Assembly (NCBI GenBank): GCA_016630955.3
Contig: CM049991.1
Span: 1,922,001 to 1,986,000 of the forward strand
DNA length: 64,000 nucleotides
DNA from: Didymella arachidicola
Taxonomy: Eukaryota > Ascomycota > Dothideomycetes > Pleosporales > Didymellaceae
Direction of reading: 5' to 3'
The stretch's first letter is position 1, and each line of letters opens with the position of its first letter. The notes beneath the pieces are model-generated. The model worked only from the letters and a program-made list of their open reading frames with translations. It was not told where the DNA came from and did no database searches. The position numbers were made by a program, and so were the translations under genes. This document shows, piece after piece, positions 54,436 through 62,766 of this stretch.

Positions 54436-54904
54436 TGTTGAAGTCGTACTTTAAGCAAAGCTCGTAAGCACTAATTCTATTGGTTCTCAGGGATGAGTAC
54501 GGTGACAGGAAGCCGAGGGGGTTGGTTGCAATAAGGTGTACAGATACGATCTGTCAGTCTTGAGAGCAGGGTAACAATGAGTAGTACAGAGTAGACTGTC
54601 TAGCTCGAAGGTTAGGTTTGAGATCCAAAGACAAACTTGATAACTTAGGTTGAACACACACTGTAAGAGTTGTGTTCCTACTAGAATATATACTTAGTAG
54701 GAAAGCTAGAGTATCCCTTAATGCGCCTTGTTCCCTTGTAACTCGGGATGCATTGTCTTCCCGGGATGTGGTGGCATCCTGTGATTCTTGGGATGGCGCT
54801 TCTTGGCGGGATGTCGACGCATGTCACGTGACACGTGACACGCTGTCATCCAAGCGCTTGCCCCGCTTCCCATCAGTACCTTGTTTCCTTCAGAGATCGT
54901 AACA
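54436..54904 (-). repeat. 3' LTR of element 2 (U3 type II)
   Basis: 469 bp. The left half is shared with the other LTRs; the right half is unrelated and holds four GGGATG words plus CATCC copies and a GTCACGTGACACGTGAC palindrome. Confidence 0.9.
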
Positions 54905-54919
54905 CTACCTCCCCCCTTC
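54905..54919 (-). other. polypurine tract of element 2
   Basis: In sense GAAGGGGGGAGGTAG directly precedes the 3' LTR. Confidence 0.8.
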
Positions 54920-55034
54920 CAGCATATCGTCCTCGATATATTGTTTATCCGTGCCGTGGGTCGCAGGGTAGGTCTCTCTCTTATAAGTACTGTTCGTAGG
55001 TCGCTTCTTATGAAGTTCCATAGCCTCCCTAACC

Positions 55035-55631
55035 ATGCCGAAGGAATCCGGAACACGAAAGCTCCGAGCCCCGCGTTCTCAGTCGTCCACCGAGCAGCGT
55101 CGTGCCCGTGCGCGTCGTATCCAGGATCGTTCGTTGGAAATGGCGTTTCGTTGTGAAAGATGTGAACAAAAGAATTTTCGGTGCTTTGTCGATACCGCTA
55201 CTGGTCGATGTGCTGGCTGCATCTCTGTGAAAGCAGAGTGTAGTCTGTTTGTTCCTGAAGAAGAATGGGAGAAAGTTGAGAAGGAGAAGGAAGAGAAGCG
55301 ACTCGAGCTTGCTCGTTTCGAAGAGGCGACGGCTCGCGCGAAGCGTGAGTTGTTGGAGCTCGAGAGTCGTGAGCGTCAATTTGCACGTCGTGACCTGGCG
55401 ATGTTGAAGGCGCAAGATCAGGCGCAAGAGGCGGAAAGTTCGAGTACCGCTACCGGCCCCCTTGTCTCCGTCCCTTGGGCTGATCCTGGCTGGTTACAGG
55501 CTAACGATTCTTCCTTTGGTCTCTCGTCTGACCAACTCTTTGTTGACTTTCTTGCTGGAAACCCTGTGGATCCTGTGCCGTACTGGCCACAGAATTTCGA
55601 TACTGCGTCAGCAACTGGCGGCAGTTCGTGA
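55035..55631 (+). CDS. antisense accessory protein of element 2: Zn2Cys6-like cluster plus coiled coil
   Basis: 198 residues, ATG at 55035, placed and oriented as its counterpart in element 1 and overlapping the end of pol by 131 bp. An Arg-rich N-terminus precedes cysteines spaced C-x2-C-x6-C-x8-C-x2-C-x6-C (CERC...C...CAGC...C), a good fit to a fungal Zn2Cys6 cluster. A Glu/Lys/Arg coiled coil follows (EEEWEKVEKEKEEKRLELA...). The tail is acidic/aromatic (VSVPWADPGWLQ, SSDQLFVDFLAG). Outside this plan it shares little sequence with the element 1 protein, whereas the pol genes beside them are nearly identical. It could be a self-regulator acting on its own U3; this is inference. Confidence 0.75.
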   Translation: MPKESGTRKLRAPRSQSSTEQRRARARRIQDRSLEMAFRCERCEQKNFRCFVDTATGRCAGCISVKAECSLFVPEEEWEKVEKEKEEKRLELARFEEATARAKRELLELESRERQFARRDLAMLKAQDQAQEAESSSTATGPLVSVPWADPGWLQANDSSFGLSSDQLFVDFLAGNPVDPVPYWPQNFDTASATGGSS

Positions 55632-58600
55632 GGTTTGCTTCTGGTTCCCACGTGTTTTCCGAGTCCGGGTATCCTAACCACTTGACTAGGTATTCGTTGT
55701 TTTCTTTGGTTTTTCGATGTTTGATTACTTTCTCGACTTCCCACTCGTCCTGGCCGTCTGCCTGGTAGTGAAAGTCTTTCTGGATTGGCGTTCTGGGGTC
55801 GGCTGGTTCCAACAGCGAGATGTGGAACACTGGATGGATCTTTGCGTCCTTAGGCAGCGCAAGTCGGTAGTTGACTGAGCTGATTTGTTGGGAAATGAAA
55901 AATGGTCCGACCTTGACTTTGTCCAGTTTTTTCGTTGGTCGCCGTGTGCGTAGGTTTTTCGTAAGGAGATACACTTTATCCCCCTCCTTTAGCAGAGGCG
56001 CCGTTTTTCGTTTCTTGTTAACATAAGAGATGCTTCGTGACTGGGCTTTGGCAATGTTGTCGAGCGATTTTCTGTGTACTTCCTTCAGTGCTTCGACTGA
56101 GTTGATCGCTGATTCCGTTTGAATGTTACTGTCCAATGCCCTGGTAAAAAGATTTGGGTGTCTTCCGTGGTTTGCGAAGAACGGCGTTACGCCCGTTGCT
56201 TCCGACAATTTGTTGTTGTACGCGATTTGTGCCATAGGTAGCAGTGAAACCCAGTTGTCTTGCTGCTGATTGCAGTAGATGCGGAGGTACGTCTCCATCG
56301 TTTGGTTCACTCGTTCCGTTTGGCCATCCGTCTGCGGATGATACGCGGTTGACAGTTTTTTCTTAGTACCAATAGCTGCTAACAGCGTGGTCCAATAGTT
56401 CGATGTAAACAACTTGTCTCTATCGCTGATGATTGATTCGGAAATGCCGTGGTGTCGAACAATCCTATCCAAGTACACTCGTGCGAGCTGCTCTGCAGTG
56501 TAGCTGTGGCGGAAAGGCACAAACTCAGCGGCTTTCGTGAATCGATCAACTACAACGAAGATTGAGTCGTAGGTGTATCCTGTTACAGGATCTTTGGAGA
56601 CAGGTAGCTGTGTAACGAAGTCCATCGTAATGTTCGTCCATGGTGCCGTTGGCGGCTCCATTGCCTGTGCTTCTCCATACTTGGCGTGCGTGCTGTGTTT
56701 GTTCTGCTGACAGCTTACGCAATTCTTGATGAACTTGGCGACCTTGTCGCGCATGTTCGGGAACTCGTAATGTCTCTTGATGAGTTCCATTGTTCTGGTG
56801 ATACCGGGGTGTCCATGAAGCGGGTCATCGTGGTGACTGCTTATGACTTCTTCCTCCAGTTCCTCTGGTACCTGTGATGGTACATGATGCTCTTGGCGTA
56901 CTAGCATCATATTGTTGAGCTGCTGGGATGGTCCTAACGATCCGTCGCTATTAACGCCAAGAATCGCCGATTCGTTGATCGTCTTGGATCCTGCGAGGTC
57001 GTGTCGTCGGCTGAGTGCGTCGGCTCTACCGTTGTCCTTTCCTGGTGTATAGAGGATCTTGAACTTGTATTGTCCGAGGGTCTCGGACCATCGTACTTGT
57101 CGTCTGTTCAATACCTTTGTTGTCGTGAAATGTACCAGGTTTTTGTGATCCGTGTAGATCGTAAGTTCCGAACAACTTTCAGCGTAGACTCGCCAATGTT
57201 CTAGGGCAGATACGATCGCGAGTAGTTCTTTGTCGTGTACGTCGTATCGTTCTTCGGGTCCTGAGAACTTGCGTGAGTAGTAGGCAATCGGGTGCCATTG
57301 ACCATCTCGTTCTTGTGTAATGCATGCTCCTAATGCCAAATCTGAGGCATCTGTTTCCATTCGCAGCGGCTCTCCGCTCCTGAATGTAACCAATGTGGGT
57401 GGATCTACACAAGCTTGCTTTAGTGTTTCGAAAGCTTTGTCCTGATCCTCGCCCCACTTGAAGGGTGTGTCCTTCCGCGTAAGTTTCGTAAGCGGCAAGG
57501 CCTTCGTGGAGTAATCCTTGATGAAGCGTCGGTTGAAGTTGACAAACCCAAGGAACTCTTGGATGTTCTTAACGGTTTTGGGTGTTGGCCAATCTTTTAC
57601 AACCTGAATCTTTGCTTGGCTCATCTTGACTCCATATCGTCCCACTACAAACCCTAGGAATTCGACTTCCTCCTTGTGCCACTCGCACTTCTCGGGTTTC
57701 AAGCGTAGGTGCGCTGCTCCTAGGCAGGCAAGCACTTGTCGTACGTGTTCGACATGCTCTTCTAGTGTTTTGCTGTACACTAGGATGTCATCGAGGTACG
57801 CCACCACGGTAATGTCCAAGTGTGCCCTTAGCACGTTGTTGATTAGGGCTTGACATGTCGCTGGTGCGTTGGTGAGCCCGAACGGCATGACCAAATACTC
57901 GTAATGACCATAACGGGTTCTAAACGCCGTCTTCCATTCTTCGCCCTCCTTCATGCGGATGAGGTTGTATGCTCCTCTTAGGTCTAACGCAGTGAAGTAC
58001 TGTGCTCCGGCTAACCGATCCTGAAGTTCGCTGATGTTCGGTAGCGGGTAACGATTTTTGATCGTGATATCGTTGAGCTTTCGGTAATCGATGCAAGGTC
58101 GTAACTTGCCATCTTTCTTTGGTACGAATAGAACGGGAAATCCTGCTGGGGATTCTGATTCTCTGATGAATCCTTTGTCGAGGTTCTCCTTGAGGTAGTT
58201 GCGCAGCTCCTCAAGTTCCTTTTCTGACATCTGGTATATTGGCCCGAATGGGGGCTTCTTGCCTGGCTCGAGCTTAATCTCGTGGTCCCATTCTTGGTGC
58301 TGCGGTAGTGCTTTCGCAGTCTTCTCATCGCGGAAGAGGTCTATAAACTCTCTGTATTCATCCGGGATGTCAGGAGTTGTACTGTCCTCCTTAACCGTCG
58401 CTTTGTGATCCTGGGGCTGGTTGGTATCTGCGCGGTCGACCGCTCTAACTTGGCGCGTCTTGTTCGAAGAGATGTTGTTGATCTCCTTCTCATCCACCAG
58501 CTGCGTCGTGAGCTGCGCGGGTCGCTGTCCGGGTGTACCTGATCCGTGACACTTGAGCGTTATTCGCTGGTTCTTCCAGTCGATCCATGGATTGTGCTCT

Positions 58601-59079
58601 CTCAACCAAGGAAGTCCTAATATGATATCGTGGGCGGCCGTTCCCAGAACATCTAGGTCTATCAATTCCTCGTGGTTGAATACTTTCAGACGTCGCTGTA
58701 CCACTTCGTGGGTCACAGTCGACTCTCCTGGCATTGGTTCTCCGTTGGCTACTCGTAAAGGGTATGGTTCCTCCTTTCTTCGCTTCTGCAAGCCTGCTTG
58801 CGCGATAGCGGATTGAGACACGTAGTTACTTTGTGCTCCTGAGTCCAACAATGCCGTCATCCTGGTGCCTTCTAGCACGACAGGGAATTTGATGAGGGAC
58901 TGGGCCTCATTGGAATCCTGACGTCGATTCCGGTAGCCCTGGACTGTGTTGAGTGAAAGCTCTCGTCCAGGTCGTCCTTGGCGTCTGTTTGCCATATGTC
59001 TAAAAAAGACTCGTCCTGGGGCATAAAACCGCTCAGGCGTTTTAGTGTCTCGTGGTTCCTGCACTTCGGATGGAAACAC
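55501..59079 (-). CDS. Pol polyprotein of element 2 (PR-RT-RH-IN-chromodomain)
   Basis: 1192-codon open frame, entered by -1 frameshift. All catalytic motifs of element 1 are present at the same positions (DSGA protease, YLDD, RNase H TDAS, SDRD and QTERVN of integrase). Amino-acid differences from element 1 are very few until the GPFF region. The chromodomain is clearly different (WEVEKVIKHRKTKENNEYLV against WEVEKIMTHRGKGQRIEYLV), and the C-terminal ~35 residues are unrelated. No stops are present; potentially functional. Confidence 0.94.
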   Translation of the reverse strand: MFPSEVQEPRDTKTPERFYAPGRVFFRHMANRRQGRPGRELSLNTVQGYRNRRQDSNEAQSLIKFPVVLEGTRMTALLDSGAQSNYVSQSAIAQAGLQKRRKEEPYPLRVANGEPMPGESTVTHEVVQRRLKVFNHEELIDLDVLGTAAHDIILGLPWLREHNPWIDWKNQRITLKCHGSGTPGQRPAQLTTQLVDEKEINNISSNKTRQVRAVDRADTNQPQDHKATVKEDSTTPDIPDEYREFIDLFRDEKTAKALPQHQEWDHEIKLEPGKKPPFGPIYQMSEKELEELRNYLKENLDKGFIRESESPAGFPVLFVPKKDGKLRPCIDYRKLNDITIKNRYPLPNISELQDRLAGAQYFTALDLRGAYNLIRMKEGEEWKTAFRTRYGHYEYLVMPFGLTNAPATCQALINNVLRAHLDITVVAYLDDILVYSKTLEEHVEHVRQVLACLGAAHLRLKPEKCEWHKEEVEFLGFVVGRYGVKMSQAKIQVVKDWPTPKTVKNIQEFLGFVNFNRRFIKDYSTKALPLTKLTRKDTPFKWGEDQDKAFETLKQACVDPPTLVTFRSGEPLRMETDASDLALGACITQERDGQWHPIAYYSRKFSGPEERYDVHDKELLAIVSALEHWRVYAESCSELTIYTDHKNLVHFTTTKVLNRRQVRWSETLGQYKFKILYTPGKDNGRADALSRRHDLAGSKTINESAILGVNSDGSLGPSQQLNNMMLVRQEHHVPSQVPEELEEEVISSHHDDPLHGHPGITRTMELIKRHYEFPNMRDKVAKFIKNCVSCQQNKHSTHAKYGEAQAMEPPTAPWTNITMDFVTQLPVSKDPVTGYTYDSIFVVVDRFTKAAEFVPFRHSYTAEQLARVYLDRIVRHHGISESIISDRDKLFTSNYWTTLLAAIGTKKKLSTAYHPQTDGQTERVNQTMETYLRIYCNQQQDNWVSLLPMAQIAYNNKLSEATGVTPFFANHGRHPNLFTRALDSNIQTESAINSVEALKEVHRKSLDNIAKAQSRSISYVNKKRKTAPLLKEGDKVYLLTKNLRTRRPTKKLDKVKVGPFFISQQISSVNYRLALPKDAKIHPVFHISLLEPADPRTPIQKDFHYQADGQDEWEVEKVIKHRKTKENNEYLVKWLGYPDSENTWEPEANLTNCRQLLTQYRNSVASTAQDPQGFQQESQQRVGQTRDQRKNR

Positions 59080-61124
59080 TCAGCCCATTCGTGGCCGTAG
59101 CACATTTCGTTTTGTACCATGTGCATGTTGAATATGTCTTCCACACATTCAATTCCTGGAAAGTGGAGATTCGTGCGCTTATCCCACAAGTGTTCTGCGC
59201 AATACGTATCCATACATTCCCACCAGTATTCCTCGCAGCCCTCGGGCTTACTCGGAAACCATTCACTGTCCAGTTTGTACTGTCTGTGGTCTTCGCAGGC
59301 TTCGTGGTAGCACTGCGTAGGTGGTAGTCGAGAATGGTACGGGTTTCGAATATCCTGGAACAGCTTCGACGTATAGCTCGACGTTGGCAAAGCGGGCTGT
59401 CGGTCGAAGTCGGGTTCGTCTCGACTTCGAGCGTATAAGTTGTAGTCGTCCAGCTGTTGCTGAGTTGCAGAGTTGCTTTCTTTCCAACGGATGAAGTCTT
59501 CCGTGTGCCATTCCTTGTTGGTTTTCTGTGCGTTGGCTACCTGTTGGTCGAATCTCTCAAGTGCTTCGGGGTCACCGAGCAAGTACCGTCTTGACCGTTG
59601 AATATTTTCTTCCGTCATCCAATCACGGACAGACTCGACATCCTGTAGGCTTGGTGTCTGAATAGTGACGGAGGACGCTCCTCCCTTGTGCTCTGGGATG
59701 TTGTTGACGATGGTCAAGTTTATCGTTGGTGCTTTGGGTTCTCGGAAAGCAGGAGTCTGGGTGGATTGGTCGCGCGAGACCATCATGTCCTGACTATGTT
59801 GCGCTCTGTCGCATACAATTAAACGTTTCCCTTCCTTTGAATAGTACTTGTCGTTGAGCCGGAAAAAGGAATCGTAGTATCGTTTGCCGACAATAATGTT
59901 GCCGTCCTTGGTATCGCACTCTACCACATGGTATCGGCGGGGATCGTTGTCGATCCATTCCATTTTAGGGTAGGGTGTTGGTGACCGGATTTGCTTGCTT
60001 GGAGCATCCTCATCGGACTCCTCGATGTAGTCATTGTCGAGTCCGGAAGTGGGGCCTTCCATGAGACGTCCCATCTCATTAGTAACGACCTCCCACTCTT
60101 GGTCGCCGCTGTCGTCATGAGCCAGCATGTTCAGCTGTCTGGTCACTTTGTTCTTCATGCGACAGTCGCGGGCGTAGTGGCCTGTCTTGCCACAGCCGTA
60201 ACAAGTCACTGAAGACTTATCACCGCGGTTATTACTACCCTTCTTTTTCTCATTCCATCGTTCAGGTCCTTTGTTGATGTTGGAGAGGTCCATTGCTGCA
60301 GGACCGTAGTATCCACTGTTCGTGTCGTTGTGGACACGGCGTCCCATGTTGGCTTGGTAAAGGCCACCACGTTGACCACGGCGGTAGTTGTTGTTGCGCC
60401 ATTGGTTGCGTGGAGCCTGGGGTGGGCGAGTGACCTGAGTCACGACTCGCACACGAGGGTCCTCCCTTAATTCTTGTTGAAGGTCGTAGAGCTTGACGTC
60501 GATACTGATCGCTTCGTTTACTAGTGCGTCGAAGGTATCGGTAGCTGCGGCAGTCCGCATGAGCTCTTCCTTGACCTTGGGCTTAAGGCCTTGTTTGAAC
60601 ATGGTCATCAACGCAACGTCGTCCCAGCCGGTGAACGTAGCTACTTGCTGAAACTTGGCAGCGTAGTCGGCGGCGGACGCAGTTTGTCGGATGCGCTGAA
60701 TCTCGCGTCGGGCGATGGTTGGTTCGTTGTGCACTCCAAATACTTGGCGAATCTGTTCCTTGAACAGATCGAAGTCTTCGATCCATGGGTCGATGTCTGC
60801 TGAGTTGCTTGCTCCGTTGTGGTAACGGCGAATAAAGGGTTTGATCCAAGTGAACGCGCGATCCTTCATAAACGTACTCACAAAAGTGACACGTTTCTCC
60901 TCTGGGATGCGTTCTCCTTGGAACATGAAAAACAGATCGAACTTCATGAGCCAGTCTTCCAGCTTGTCGCGAGTGCCATCAAAGGCCTCGGGTTTAGCCA
61001 CTGGGTAAACACTGGTAGGGGCAGGCGCCGCTGCCTCCTCGTCCATGTCGAGATCGTCATCAGCCGTACGGCGTGATGCGTTGGAGTTGCTTGGGGTAGC
61101 ACGGGATCCTGAGGTAGTACTCAT
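58872..61124 (-). CDS. Gag polyprotein of element 2
   Basis: 750 residues from the ATG at 61124. The N-terminal ~450 residues differ from element 1 at only a few sites; the C-terminal third differs at many more. The CCHC knuckle (CYGCGKTGHYARDC) and the three C-x4-C-x2-H motifs are kept (CYHEACEDH, CMDTYCAEH, CFHPKCRNH), indicating selection on them. Confidence 0.9.
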   Translation of the reverse strand: MSTTSGSRATPSNSNASRRTADDDLDMDEEAAAPAPTSVYPVAKPEAFDGTRDKLEDWLMKFDLFFMFQGERIPEEKRVTFVSTFMKDRAFTWIKPFIRRYHNGASNSADIDPWIEDFDLFKEQIRQVFGVHNEPTIARREIQRIRQTASAADYAAKFQQVATFTGWDDVALMTMFKQGLKPKVKEELMRTAAATDTFDALVNEAISIDVKLYDLQQELREDPRVRVVTQVTRPPQAPRNQWRNNNYRRGQRGGLYQANMGRRVHNDTNSGYYGPAAMDLSNINKGPERWNEKKKGSNNRGDKSSVTCYGCGKTGHYARDCRMKNKVTRQLNMLAHDDSGDQEWEVVTNEMGRLMEGPTSGLDNDYIEESDEDAPSKQIRSPTPYPKMEWIDNDPRRYHVVECDTKDGNIIVGKRYYDSFFRLNDKYYSKEGKRLIVCDRAQHSQDMMVSRDQSTQTPAFREPKAPTINLTIVNNIPEHKGGASSVTIQTPSLQDVESVRDWMTEENIQRSRRYLLGDPEALERFDQQVANAQKTNKEWHTEDFIRWKESNSATQQQLDDYNLYARSRDEPDFDRQPALPTSSYTSKLFQDIRNPYHSRLPPTQCYHEACEDHRQYKLDSEWFPSKPEGCEEYWWECMDTYCAEHLWDKRTNLHFPGIECVEDIFNMHMVQNEMCYGHEWAECFHPKCRNHETLKRLSGFMPQDESFLDIWQTDAKDDLDESFHSTQSRATGIDVRIPMRPSPSSNSLSC
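59001..59007 (-). promoter_or_regulatory. -1 ribosomal frameshift site U UUU UUA (element 2)
   Basis: Same heptamer in the same gag phase as in element 1, 130 nt upstream of the gag stop. Confidence 0.85.
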
Positions 61125-61130
61125 CTTGGG

Positions 61131-61141
61131 GGTGTTCAAAA
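61131..61141 (-). other. primer-binding site of element 2
   Basis: TTTTGAACACC in sense, identical to element 1 and directly adjacent to the LTR. Confidence 0.55.
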
Positions 61142-62136
61142 TGTTGAAGTCGTACTTTAAGCAAAGCTCGTAAGCACTAATTCTATTGGTTCTCGGGGAT
61201 GAGTACGGTGACAGGAAGCCGAAGGGGTTGGTTGCAATAAGGTGTACAGATACGATCTGTCAGTCTTGAGAGCAGGGTAACGATGAGTAGTACAGAGTAG
61301 ACTGTCTAGCTCGAAGGTTGGTTTTGAGATCCAAAGACAAACTTGATAACTTAGGTTGAACACGAACCATAAGGGTTGTGTTCCTACGTACTTATATACT
61401 AAAGAGATATCCTATGCTCGACTTGCTCGACGTGAGCTTCGTGAGCGTCTGCTCGACTTGCTCGACGTGAGCTGCGTGAGCTGGGCACGTGAGGGTCCAC
61501 TTGCTCGAGTGCCAAGGCGTGAGCGAGGTCACGTGACCGTGGAACACCACGTCACAACCGTGCCGCACGGGGAGCCCCCGTAACCATACTGCCCGAGTCC
61601 TTGTTGAAGTCGTACTTTAAGCAAAGCTCGTAAGCACTAATTCTATTGGTTCTCGGGGATGAGTACGGTGACAGGAAGCCGAAGGGGTTGGTTGCAATAA
61701 GGTGTACAGATACGATCTGTCAGTCTTGAGAGCAGGGTAACGATGAGTAGTACAGAGTAGACTGTCTAGCTCGAAGGTTGGGTTTGAGATCCAAAGACAA
61801 ACTTGATAACTTAGGTTGAACACGAACCGTAAGGGTTGTGTTCCTACATACTATATACTTAAGGAGTGTAAGGGTGTTATGCGCGATGCTCTGTCGCTCT
61901 GTGTGTTCTCTCGAGATCAGGAGAGCAAGGAGAGCAACGCTGCTTTCTTGTTCTCATGCCAAGGAGAGGTCGGAGAGAGCACCTCTTGTTGTGCTCTCTC
62001 GTGTTTACTCGCTTGGTGAGAGCGACCCCGGTTGCCCCGCGAGTTAAAGTGGGGCTAGGCTGCAACGGACCGTAACAGTCCTTTTCTTGAGCGCTGACAG
62101 CCTGTCAGCAATTGGCTGGTATAAGAGTTCGTAACA
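61142..62136 (-). repeat. 5' LTR of element 2 (U3 type III), split by a solo LTR
   Basis: The shared R-U5 half runs from 61142 to about 61385. The unique U3 runs on to 61601 and resumes at 62083-62136, ending GTAACA. The U3 contains four GCTCGAC and about six GTGAGC words in tandem arrangement (61412-61520). Confidence 0.85.
61602..62077 (-). repeat. solo LTR of U3 type I nested in the 5' LTR of element 2
   Basis: 476 bp, almost identical to the LTRs of element 1. It is flanked by the duplication GTCCT (61597-61601 and 62078-62082). Confidence 0.93.
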
Positions 62137-62410
62137 CCTACTTACAATTACTAGGCTAGAGTTTCTTTTACTTTCTAGGCTTTTCTAAGCCTATTACTAC
62201 TAGTTATAATAAGATCTTATCTATTAGAAAGCTAGACTTATTAAAGTTATATATATCTTTATTTATAATACTATACTTTACCTTTATTAACTAAATAAGT
62301 ATAAACTAGAGCTAGATAACTACTAGGTCCTTATAGGTAGCTTACTAGTAATTATATAGGTAGGTCTATTACTTTTATAGCTTAAGTATATATTTTATAA
62401 AGTTATTAAC
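62137..62410. repeat. TA-rich, RIP-like degenerate sequence
   Basis: Same TA-dominated composition as 42540-43036; no open frame. It ends abruptly where normal-GC sequence begins. Confidence 0.7.
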
Positions 62411-62766
62411 CTACATGGCAGGGAACCAACAGGTTGGGGTACCCGCACGGATCTCTTCTGCCCTGTTTCGTACTAGTCCCGGATGGACTCCATGACTACC
62501 CCTGCACTTACCCCTTTTAGCTATCTTGGCTCCGCAACCTCTGCTGCTGAGTTGGACCTCCGATTTCATGCAACTGCTACAACTGCGGGGCGTGGTGCTA
62601 AGTCTAGTCTATGTCTCGTACGTGGAGAATTTACACAGGAAATCCTGTCAATCCCAGCTACTGCACGTTGCAGTCTAGCCTTCCAGATCCCCCTTCTACT
62701 ATCGCTAAGGCAGGTGTCCAGGCAATTATACCAATACAGTCAAGTTTACTGACTGCTTGCTTCTAG

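Larger units (their letters stand above)
54436..62136 (-). mobile_element. Ty3/gypsy chromovirus (element 2), recombinant
   Basis: Same order of parts as element 1 and nearly identical gag-pol core, with all frames open. The left LTR (54436-54904) and right LTR (61142-61601 plus 62083-62136) have unrelated U3 halves. The flanking 5-mers differ (ATATC and CCTAC). An original insertion has identical LTRs and a matching duplication, so this is a product of recombination between elements. The right LTR is split by a solo LTR. Confidence 0.88.

Noticed and set aside
43424..62065. Identical 60-70 codon frames in every LTR
   Set aside because: They lie in the shared R-U5 or U3 parts and recur only because the LTRs are copies; no protein character.
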